Positions 1 to 4,663 of a stretch of 6,432 nucleotides of DNA are shown here, piece after piece (positions within the stretch are counted from its first letter, which is position 1; each line of letters opens with the position of its first letter). The DNA lies in NCBI GenBank assembly GCA_001774245.1, contig MEZF01000108.1, forward strand, positions 40,279 to 46,710, in the 5' to 3' direction. Origin of the DNA: Candidatus Bathyarchaeota archaeon RBG_13_52_12. Lineage in GTDB: Archaea; Thermoproteota; Bathyarchaeia; TCS64. The notes under the pieces were generated by a model. The model did no database searches and was not told the DNA's origin. It saw only the letters and a program-made list of their open reading frames with translations. Made by a program: the position numbers and the translations under genes.

Positions 1-96
1 TTCAGCACGTTGGCGAAGAGGGGACTTGTCAAACCATTTCTTTATTGCGACCTTATCATCATGTTGATCAGGATTACCTCGTTCATTGTTAACCAT
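1..96 (-). CDS. Possible N-terminal fragment of an unidentified minus-strand gene, cut by the window edge
   Basis: From an ATG at 96 the minus strand stays open for 32 codons to the window edge. The peptide begins MVNNERGNPDQ and continues with a charged, helix-like stretch (KKWFDKSPLRQRAE), which reads like the soluble N-terminus of a protein. A second in-frame ATG at 114 would add six residues, and an in-frame stop lies at 136-138. The gene would start 58-76 bases downstream of the transporter stop at 172 on the same strand, so the two could be co-transcribed. No family can be recognised from so little, and 32 open codons can occur by chance, so this is a tentative call. Confidence 0.3.
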   Translation of the reverse strand, partial: MVNNERGNPDQHDDKVAIKKWFDKSPLRQRAE

Positions 97-171
97 ACAA
101 CCACGGTTGGGCATCAGGTGGGGCTGAGGATAAGATTATTGAGTCGATATGTGATCGCGTATGATAGAAAT

Positions 172-513
172 TCACAAGTTGATCAATACGACGCCACTTA
201 CAGCCAAAACAAAGCCCAAGTACTGAGTCACGGTAAAGCTTTCCTTAAAGACGAAGATGCCCGTCAATATCACGAACGCGGAGTATGCAACCATCTGTAA
301 GACCCCGACAACCCCCAGCTGCCAACCATTCACGAAAACGTAGGTGAAGAACGCAATCTGCACGAGATACAGGAACACCACGCCTATCATGAGAGGGTTC
401 TTCAGCGCATCGGCGAAGGAGACGCCGATGGATGTCTTTTTGATCATGCCGTCCGCGATGGCCACTGCGATGCCTGCGAGTATAACGATTATCGATTGGT
501 TGAGGTTCGCCAT
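172..513 (-). CDS. Small four-helix EamA/DMT-superfamily transporter (half-size)
   Basis: This 113-residue protein is almost entirely hydrophobic, with four predicted membrane helices at about 7-24, 38-59, 66-88 and 94-112. The second half follows the EamA pattern: a helix, a short 'FVFKESFT' turn with a conserved Glu, then 'YLGFVLAVSGVVLINL'. Its length is one half of a ten-helix EamA exporter, as in SMR and ArnE/ArnF-like proteins, so it probably works as a dimer in the cytoplasmic membrane. The substrate cannot be inferred. The membrane glutamate that SMR drug pumps carry in helix 1 is not seen; the acidic residue there is D21, just before K25-K26, so a Qac-type drug pump is unlikely. The ATG start is supported by a TATA-like element about 28 bases upstream, which suggests leaderless translation. 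Divergent from the winged-helix gene at 734. Confidence 0.85.
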   Translation of the reverse strand: MANLNQSIIVILAGIAVAIADGMIKKTSIGVSFADALKNPLMIGVVFLYLVQIAFFTYVFVNGWQLGVVGVLQMVAYSAFVILTGIFVFKESFTVTQYLGFVLAVSGVVLINL

Positions 514-535
514 AATACTATTGGATGTAGGTTTC

Positions 536-546
536 TAATAAAAAAA
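536..546 (-). promoter_or_regulatory. TATA-like promoter element of the DMT transporter gene
   Basis: On the minus strand this reads TTTTTTTATTA, a T/A-rich box centred near 541. The ATG of the transporter is at 513, 28 bases away, which is the usual distance from an archaeal TATA box to the transcription start. The mRNA would therefore begin at or next to the start codon. The rest of the 220-base divergent intergenic region shows no RNA gene or repeat that I can recognise. Confidence 0.5.
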
Positions 547-733
547 TCCTCACGTTAATCGAAGAGCCTTAGCGGAATCTCGCGCGCGACTGAAAGACTA
601 TGGTCCCACGCACGGATTTAACGGAACGACGACGAAGCACAAGCAGGAGCGATCCAGCTACTGCGTGTGGTTCTCTGTACTGGTGAGCGCATGGGAGGGA
701 TCTGCAAGAATAACATAAATTCTATTACACCCA

Positions 734-1159
734 ATGACGACACGTGATAACATGGCTGGGGACCTCAAAGAACTAAACGAAAAGCTCGAAGAGGTCATCC
801 ACCGACTTAACTCACTCGAAGCCATAATCACGGAGACCCGAAAATTCCCTGAAGTCGCCTCCCTGATGCACGACCTCAAGATCGGTGCACAGCTCTACGA
901 TGAGCCGCTGAAAATGCTTCAGAGACTCATCGAAGTCAAACATTATCTCGACCGGCACACTGAGAGCAGAGATGAGATAACGAGAGAGATCCTCAACGCG
1001 TTAGCGTTAAAGGGCCCAATGAATATTTCAGAGCTAACGAGGGAGATGACTAACATCCGTGGAAAAGCATCCAGGGTGACCGTTAAGAAGCGCATAGACA
1101 CACTCATACAGAAGAAGATGGTCTCCAAGACTGAAACTGGGAGATACCAGATTACATGA
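734..1159 (+). CDS. Coiled-coil plus winged helix-turn-helix protein, putative transcriptional regulator
   Basis: The protein has 141 residues and no membrane segments. Residues about 9-36 form a charged heptad-like helix (DLKELNEKLEEVIHRLNSLE), suggesting coiled-coil dimerisation. A middle helical region follows (about 40-78). Residues about 79-141 look like a winged helix: a helix 'REILNALALKGPM', 'ISELTREM', a basic recognition-type helix 'ASRVTVKKRIDTLIQKKM', and a short wing 'VSKTETGRYQIT'. This is the layout of archaeal MarR/ArsR-like regulators, though I cannot name a subfamily. Start choice is uncertain: ATG 734 gives the longest form, but ATG 752 (MAGDLKEL) fits better with a weak AT-rich box at 711-720 and loses nothing of the fold. 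The gene ends one base before a 17-base palindrome in front of two small genes, so it is a natural candidate for their regulator. Confidence 0.8.
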   Translation: MTTRDNMAGDLKELNEKLEEVIHRLNSLEAIITETRKFPEVASLMHDLKIGAQLYDEPLKMLQRLIEVKHYLDRHTESRDEITREILNALALKGPMNISELTREMTNIRGKASRVTVKKRIDTLIQKKMVSKTETGRYQIT

Positions 1160-1160
1160 C

Positions 1161-1210
1161 TGATCAATAATTGATCACTTCTTAGCATCAAACCTATACA
1201 GAGTGATCAC
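1161..1210. promoter_or_regulatory. Cluster of three TGATCA sites, candidate operator
   Basis: TGATCA occurs at 1161-1166, 1172-1177 and 1204-1209. The first two are halves of a perfect 17-base palindrome, TGATCAATAATTGATCA (8-base arms, one central base). The third lies inside the palindrome GTGATCAC. Start-to-start spacings are 11 and 32 bases, about one and three helical turns, so all sites face the same side of the DNA. The cluster brackets the TATA-like box at 1195-1200, so a bound protein could block or assist TBP/TFB. The target is the small-gene pair starting at 1236. Which protein binds is unknown. Confidence 0.5.
1191..1200 (+). promoter_or_regulatory. TATA-like promoter element for the small-gene pair
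   Basis: AACCTATACA lies between the second and third TGATCA sites. Transcription would begin near 1222, leaving a leader of about 14 bases that still contains the GAGGT ribosome-binding site. The match to an archaeal TATA box is only moderate. Confidence 0.35.
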
Positions 1211-1223
1211 ACCCACATTACTC

Positions 1224-1228
1224 GAGGT
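1224..1228 (+). promoter_or_regulatory. Ribosome-binding site that fixes the start at 1236
   Basis: GAGGT ends seven bases before ATG 1236. This is a good match to the archaeal anti-Shine-Dalgarno sequence and argues for ATG 1236 over the upstream in-frame ATC/ATT-region start near 1203, which would place the ribosome-binding site inside the coding region. Confidence 0.6.
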
Positions 1229-1235
1229 TAATACA

Positions 1236-1523
1236 ATGAGTCAAAGCACGAAACATGAAAGAATGGACCCAAAGGAGATCGCTGAGATAATGGAATCGGT
1301 CTCCGAGAAGATACCCACCCTCATCAAGGGTGTGCTCGACAGCTTCTTCTCCCCCGAGGCAGCGGCTAATATTGGGAAGTCGGTCGCCGTGTTCAGGAAG
1401 AGCCTCATCGAGGGTGGGATACCCGAGAGTGAGGCTCAGGATATGACGCGGGAATATCTTCAGACGTTGACGAAGTGGTCAAACGTCATGAGGGATGCCC
1501 GTATCAATACAAGGGATGAGTAG
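1236..1523 (+). CDS. Small conserved-type helical protein with a GIPxxEA motif, function unknown
   Basis: The product has 95 residues, is soluble and is predicted to be nearly all helix. It begins MSQSTKHERMDPKEIAEIME. Residues about 12-36 are an amphipathic helix; 'FFSPEAAANIGKSVAVFRKSL' (37-57) is a second helical part. Residues 55-74 carry the motif K-S-L-I-E-G-G-I-P-E-S-E-A-Q-D-M-T-R-E-Y, a helix-turn-helix-like hairpin broken at Gly-Ile-Pro. The same 20-residue pattern occurs ungapped in the next gene (8 of 20 positions identical), so the two are probably related or act together. There is no catalytic motif, signal peptide or metal site. It could be a protein-protein interaction module, but I do not recognise a named family. 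The next gene starts five bases after this stop, suggesting one mRNA controlled from the TGATCA promoter. Confidence 0.75.
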   Translation: MSQSTKHERMDPKEIAEIMESVSEKIPTLIKGVLDSFFSPEAAANIGKSVAVFRKSLIEGGIPESEAQDMTREYLQTLTKWSNVMRDARINTRDE

Positions 1524-1528
1524 GCGGC

Positions 1529-1774
1529 TTGCGCCTCCCGGAATACTTTTCCATCCTATTTTCTTCGGCGAAGATTTTTGTCACAGTGGGCTTCTTTATG
1601 CTTCTTTTCCCGGTCTGGCGTTGGACCGCTGTGAGGCGGTGCAAGAAGGTGCTTCTCTCATCAGGGGTACCAAGGGGAGAAGCGGAGCAATTAGCCTGTG
1701 AGTACCCCTTAGAGCCGGGAGAGTTAACAAGATTTTTGATTTACTCGACTTCTCGTGCATCGGATTTGCATTAA
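1529..1774 (+). CDS. Small membrane-anchored partner protein with a GVPxxEA motif, function unknown
   Basis: This 81-residue protein starts with TTG at 1529, five bases after the previous stop, which suggests translational coupling. Residues about 6-30 (YFSILFSSAKIFVTVGFFML...) form one hydrophobic membrane helix, followed by a basic stretch 'RWTAVRRCKK' that would lie in the cytoplasm. Residues 40-59 repeat the upstream gene's motif: K-V-L-L-S-S-G-V-P-R-G-E-A-E-Q-L-A-C-E-Y. A shorter form from ATG 1598 would keep the motif but cut the membrane helix in half, so the TTG start is preferred. The pair thus looks like a soluble and a membrane-bound version of one module. It is read here as a real gene because the motif match is in frame and ungapped, although there is no strong ribosome-binding site. 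Confidence 0.65.
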   Translation: MRLPEYFSILFSSAKIFVTVGFFMLLFPVWRWTAVRRCKKVLLSSGVPRGEAEQLACEYPLEPGELTRFLIYSTSRASDLH

Positions 1775-1822
1775 TCCTAATTCAGAAACCTCTATCACAC
1801 GCACGCGCCACTTGTGCACTGG

Positions 1823-1840
1823 TTTTTCACTTCATTTTTT
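1823..1840 (+). terminator. T-run terminator after the small-gene pair
   Basis: Two T-runs on the coding strand (1823-1827 and 1835-1840, five and six T) follow the stop at 1774 and precede the next promoter. Archaeal transcription commonly ends at such runs without a hairpin. A short GTGCAC palindrome just before them is too small to count as a stem. Confidence 0.45.
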
Positions 1841-1867
1841 CGTACTATGATAGGCTCAGACTGCGCA

Positions 1868-1878
1868 CTTATATATAA
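1868..1878 (+). promoter_or_regulatory. TATA box of the QueG-like gene
   Basis: CTTATATATAA is the best TATA box in the window. Transcription should begin near 1898, giving a leader of about 37 bases that contains GAGGGAG (1921-1927) seven bases before the TTG start at 1935. Confidence 0.65.
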
Positions 1879-1904
1879 CTGGTATAATAGCTTTCACTAG
1901 TTAT
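1875..1904. promoter_or_regulatory. Inverted repeat over the QueG-like gene's promoter, candidate operator
   Basis: ATAACTGGT (1875-1883) and ACTAGTTAT (1896-1904) are inverted copies matching at 8 of 9 positions, separated by 12 bases. Their centres are 21 bases apart, two helical turns. The dyad starts in the TATA box and covers the expected transcription start, a typical place for a repressor of an archaeal promoter. In RNA the one mismatch would be a G-U pair, so a leader hairpin is possible but less likely because most of the dyad lies upstream of the predicted start. Confidence 0.4.
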
Positions 1905-1934
1905 AAAACGTCAGATTGTCGAGGGAGTTGAGAG

Positions 1935-2726
1935 TTGAACGCATTAGGTAGCTTGACGAAGGAGATAAAGGCAAAGGCGCTAGGGCTCGGGTTCAGGGCT
2001 GTAGGGGTAACCTCAACCGATAGACTCAAAGGTCTCCCCCATGGGTGGGTCGCCGATGTCAAAGACCTTAAGCATCCTGAGGAGATCCAATCGAGCACTA
2101 TTTCCGTGATCATGCTGGTTCTACACGCATGGGATAAGGCGTTTTTCATGCAGATCGAATCCCCCCTCTGGAAGGGGTACCGTCTCCACGCCCCTGAGGA
2201 GAACGTCGAGGGATACTACATCACATACCAGATCTCACAGACGAAGGCGTGGCCCCTAGCCTGGCTCCTGAGGGAGAAGGGCTACGATGCGGTCATCACG
2301 AATTCGATACCGATGAAGGCGACGGCTATTAAGTGCGGGTTAGGAAGCCAAGGTAAGAACACTCTACTAATACACCCTGAGCTGGGGCCCAGGATCGGGC
2401 TTATGGCCATTCTGACCAACGCGAAGCTTGAAGCTGACGAACCCTTTGAGAGAGATCAATGCGGAGACTGCGAGAGATGCATCAAAGCCTGTCCTTCAGG
2501 AGCGCTCAAGCCTTATAACATAGAGATAAACAGGTGCATGGCCTATGCCTCAGAGAATCCAGGTGGCAATCAGGTTCCGCCTGATGTGCGCGCTCTCACG
2601 GAGAGGTACATTGTTAGGCCATCAAGATGTAGCTACTTGGAATGCACAATATGTATGGACGCATGCCCAATAGGCAAGGACGTAGATGGGCTATTGCAGA
2701 CTCGTACGCGGACGCAGGCGCGCTAG
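1935..2726 (+). CDS. QueG-like double [4Fe-4S] cluster protein (epoxyqueuosine reductase family homologue)
   Basis: The protein has 263 residues and starts with TTG behind GAGGGAG. The N-terminal half resembles the QueG/DUF1730 fold, including the hallmark 'CGLGSQGKNTLLIHPELGPR' at about 134-153, which matches 'GLGwiGKntLL' in QueG. The C-terminal part has two ferredoxin-type cysteine sets: C176, C179, C182, C186 followed by Pro, and C232, C237, C240, C244 followed by Pro, enough for two [4Fe-4S] clusters. QueG reduces epoxyqueuosine to queuosine in tRNA using cobalamin and these clusters. Several points argue against that exact role: the host looks archaeal and archaea normally make archaeosine, the protein is much shorter than the roughly 380-residue E. 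coli enzyme, and where QueG has 'DSAP' with its proposed catalytic Asp this protein has N123-S-I-P. A corrinoid-dependent or electron-transfer reductase of unknown substrate is a safer call. It appears to be transcribed alone. Confidence 0.85.
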   Translation: MNALGSLTKEIKAKALGLGFRAVGVTSTDRLKGLPHGWVADVKDLKHPEEIQSSTISVIMLVLHAWDKAFFMQIESPLWKGYRLHAPEENVEGYYITYQISQTKAWPLAWLLREKGYDAVITNSIPMKATAIKCGLGSQGKNTLLIHPELGPRIGLMAILTNAKLEADEPFERDQCGDCERCIKACPSGALKPYNIEINRCMAYASENPGGNQVPPDVRALTERYIVRPSRCSYLECTICMDACPIGKDVDGLLQTRTRTQAR

Positions 2727-2779
2727 GCTGAGTAGGCTGATGATAAAGGGTGCGCGCACTCAAGGTATGATTGGACGTT

Positions 2780-2816
2780 TAGCCTTTTTTGAAAAGAATT
2801 ATTTACTAGAAGGCTA
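2780..2816 (+). terminator. Possible hairpin/T-run terminator after the QueG-like gene
   Basis: TAGCCTT (2780-2786) and AAGGCTA (2810-2816) are perfect inverted arms with a 23-base loop. A six-T run (2785-2790) begins in the left arm, and a smaller CTTTT/AAAAG hairpin lies inside. The T-run alone, 54 bases past the stop, may be what ends transcription. Confidence 0.3.
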
Positions 2817-2862
2817 TCCGAGCGTGCGTGTTGACCTAATTTGAGTAGTGCGCGCGTAAGTG

Positions 2863-2873
2863 TTTTTTAATAT
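2863..2873 (+). promoter_or_regulatory. TATA-like promoter of the winged-helix/VIT fusion gene
   Basis: TTTTTTAATAT is centred near 2868 and predicts transcription from about 2893. This is downstream of the possible TTG 2876 and GTG 2888 starts and upstream of TTG 2933, so it decides in favour of the later start. The leader is G/T-rich. Confidence 0.45.
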
Positions 2874-2932
2874 CATTGTGTTTTGTAGTGTGCTGTAGTC
2901 AGCGTTTCCGTAGTGTAAGCGAGTGTAATGAT

Positions 2933-3778
2933 TTGTCGTTTGAGATCCAGGAACTCCCTGACGTCATCAAGATCGTGACGCTCCTAGAACTTCAGGATAA
3001 GAAGAGTGCCCCCAGTCAACGGCTGAGGGAGAGGCTTGACCACATCTGTGGGAGAGACACTTGTATAGATGCCTCCGAGTTTGACGAGGCTTTGACCGAG
3101 ATGACCGCGGAGGGCCTCGTCACCGTCGACGAGGTGGGCGTTGTTGAGTTAACGAGCAGCGGAGTTCTTCTAAGCGGCGAGTGGGAGAACCTTTTCGTCG
3201 GCGCAGAGCCTGTCCTCGAGATCATAACTGGGCTAACTGACGGGAGCATAACAGGCCTCGTAGTCGTACTCAGTAGCTACTTAACCAGACTGGACGTCTC
3301 CCACACGATATTCGCTACCCTGCTGACGCTGGCGAGCGTCGCCCTGACTAACTTCAGCAGCTTCTTCCTCGGTGGGAAGACCGAAGACCTCAGTGATATG
3401 ATTAGCCTTCAGAGGATCATCAACTTCAGTCTTGACGACATACCAGATAAGGGGCAGAGAGAGAGGAGCCTCCGCTTAGTTTCGCGGCTGTTCAGAATGT
3501 TCAGGAAGGATCTTAACAAGTCGAACGTGAAAGCCGCCGTGGTGAGCGGCGTGACCACTTTTCTCGCAGGCATCATACCGATCGCCCTCTACCTCTACTT
3601 GCCGGATCCCATCGATCTGATTGTGTCCCTTGGGTTTGTGACGGTCGTGGTCGGGGTCTTCCTGGTCCGTTACAGGTCTAAGAAGACGAGGGTCCACTGG
3701 AGGATTACTCTGGCTGAGACGGTCGTTATAATCGTTATCGCGGTGGCAGCGAGTCTTATCTTGGGACAAGGTACCTGA
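2933..3778 (+). CDS. Winged-helix domain fused to a VIT/CCC1-type membrane transporter domain
   Basis: The 281-residue protein (from TTG 2933) has two parts. Residues about 8-80 look like a winged helix: helices 'LPDVIKIVTLLELQD' and 'ASEFDEALTEMTAEGL', then the wing 'VTVDEVGVVELTSSGVLL'. Residues about 96-277 fit the five-helix VIT1/CCC1 family: helix 1 with 'GLTDG' (D103, equivalent to the ion-pathway Asp of VIT1), helix 2 ending 'FFLGGKTED' (147-152, like 'YLAGKTEAE' in plant VIT1), a cytosolic segment (153-199), helix 3 (201-223), helix 4 (about 227-245) and helix 5 (258-277). VIT proteins export Fe2+/Mn2+ from the cytosol. Here the cytosolic segment has one Glu rather than the metal-binding Glu/Met cluster, so the cargo is uncertain. 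The frame is open back to TTG 2876, but that stretch is Cys-rich, G/T-rich and upstream of the predicted transcription start. The winged helix could bind DNA, RNA or a partner. Confidence 0.75.
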   Translation: MSFEIQELPDVIKIVTLLELQDKKSAPSQRLRERLDHICGRDTCIDASEFDEALTEMTAEGLVTVDEVGVVELTSSGVLLSGEWENLFVGAEPVLEIITGLTDGSITGLVVVLSSYLTRLDVSHTIFATLLTLASVALTNFSSFFLGGKTEDLSDMISLQRIINFSLDDIPDKGQRERSLRLVSRLFRMFRKDLNKSNVKAAVVSGVTTFLAGIIPIALYLYLPDPIDLIVSLGFVTVVVGVFLVRYRSKKTRVHWRITLAETVVIIVIAVAASLILGQGT

Positions 3779-3797
3779 TCGAGCGCGTCACGTGCAC

Positions 3798-3803
3798 TAT
3801 ATA
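3798..3803 (+). promoter_or_regulatory. TATA-like promoter of the ABC exporter operon
   Basis: TATATA sits just after a CACGTG palindrome (3789-3794) in the gap between the VIT-like gene and the ABC ATPase. Transcription would start near 3826. A second AT-rich box, AAATATTA (3826-3833), would start near 3856. I cannot tell which is used. Confidence 0.45.
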
Positions 3804-3835
3804 CTAAAGTCATAGCATTGATGAGAAATATTACC

Positions 3836-3847
3836 TTAGGATCCTAA
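3836..3847. promoter_or_regulatory. Perfect 12-base palindrome upstream of the ABC operon
   Basis: TTAGGATCCTAA is its own reverse complement. It lies just downstream of the likely promoter and could be an operator. A palindrome of this length is expected about once or twice by chance in a window of this size, so only its position makes it notable. Confidence 0.3.
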
Positions 3848-3898
3848 AATGAGTTAATAGGCTTAACCACACTAGACTCGGACGATGAGGCGAGTGAC

Positions 3899-4663
3899 CT
3901 GGCGAACATAACCGTAGCAGAAGTCTCCAAATCCTTTGGGCCACTGAAAGCGGTTAAAGAGCTCAGCCTAACCGTGGAACCAGGGGAGATAAGGGGTCTC
4001 CTGGGACCCAATGGCTCAGGCAAGAGTACAACTATGAAGATTATTCTGGGTGTACTCAAGCCAGACTCAGGCAGCATCAACGTATGCGGCGTTGACGTCG
4101 GGTCCAAGCCGGTTGAGGCTAGAAGGCATATAGGCTACGTACCGGAAACCCCCTTCCTTTACGAGTACCTCTCAGCTGCAGAGTACCTAGACCTAGTAGG
4201 AGTAGCATATGGACTAAGTCGCGAGGATAGGAAGAAGAGGGCTGGAGAGCTGCTAATAGCCCTACAGATGGATAACCACGTGAACGAGGTAATGAGCGGC
4301 TTCTCACAGGGGATGAGGCAGAAGATAGCTCTCATCTCGGCGCTGATGCACAGGCCAAAGGTTCTCATCCTTGACGAGCCCCTGAATGGGCTAGATCCTA
4401 GATCGGCGAGGATCGTGAAGGAGATCCTGCATCGGTTAGCAGGGGACGGCGTCTCGATCCTCTTCAGCACCCACGTCCTCGAGATAGCCGACGCCATCTG
4501 CAGCAAGATAACCATAATCAACGAGGGCTCCATCATCGCAGAGGGCACATCTCAGGAGATCAAGGCTATGGCTGGGCTCAAGAGCTCAAGCCTCGAGGAC
4601 GTGTTCTTAAAACTAACTGGGAGCGAGGACACAGTGCAGGTCGTGGAGGCCCTAAGGCTGTGA
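3899..4663 (+). CDS. ABC-2 type exporter, ATP-binding subunit
   Basis: This is a complete ABC ATPase that powers export through the downstream permease. Numbered from CTG 3899 (254 residues), it has the N-terminal strand 'NITVAEVSKSFGPLKAVKEL', Walker A GPNGSGKST (36-44), a Q-loop with Glu in place of Gln (GYVPE, E83, common in this subfamily), the signature FSQGM (135-139, usual form of LSGGQ here), Walker B 'LILDEP' (D159, E160), D-loop GLDP and switch His 192 (STH). The C-terminal tail 'SSLEDVFLKLTG' is typical of drug/polysaccharide-type exporters. The first ATG/GTG/TTG in frame is GTG 3974, which would delete the first two conserved strands. CTG 3899 lies eight bases after GAGG (3887-3890), so it is the best start I can offer; otherwise a frameshift hides the true one. 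The stop overlaps the permease start by four bases. Confidence 0.85.
   Translation: MANITVAEVSKSFGPLKAVKELSLTVEPGEIRGLLGPNGSGKSTTMKIILGVLKPDSGSINVCGVDVGSKPVEARRHIGYVPETPFLYEYLSAAEYLDLVGVAYGLSREDRKKRAGELLIALQMDNHVNEVMSGFSQGMRQKIALISALMHRPKVLILDEPLNGLDPRSARIVKEILHRLAGDGVSILFSTHVLEIADAICSKITIINEGSIIAEGTSQEIKAMAGLKSSSLEDVFLKLTGSEDTVQVVEALRL

Noticed and set aside
10..300. Plus-strand open frame of 96 codons from a TTG
   Set aside because: It runs antisense to the last 43 codons of the convincing DMT transporter and to the possible gene at 1-96, and the peptide resembles no known fold.
514..733. Possible RNA gene in the divergent intergenic region
   Set aside because: No tRNA T-loop sequence, no strong stem and no conserved motif were found by eye.
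1495..1701. Plus-strand frame of 68 codons overlapping both small genes
   Set aside because: It overlaps two frames that share a conserved motif, and its own peptide is Gly/Arg/Ser-rich without pattern.
2736..2760. C box-like CTGATGA, possible C/D box sRNA
   Set aside because: The base before TGATGA is C, not a purine, and no D box (CTGA) follows at a usable distance.
2876..2932. N-terminal extension of the VIT fusion from TTG 2876
   Set aside because: It lies upstream of or at the predicted transcript start, is Cys-rich and G/T-rich unlike the rest of the gene, and adds nothing to the winged helix.
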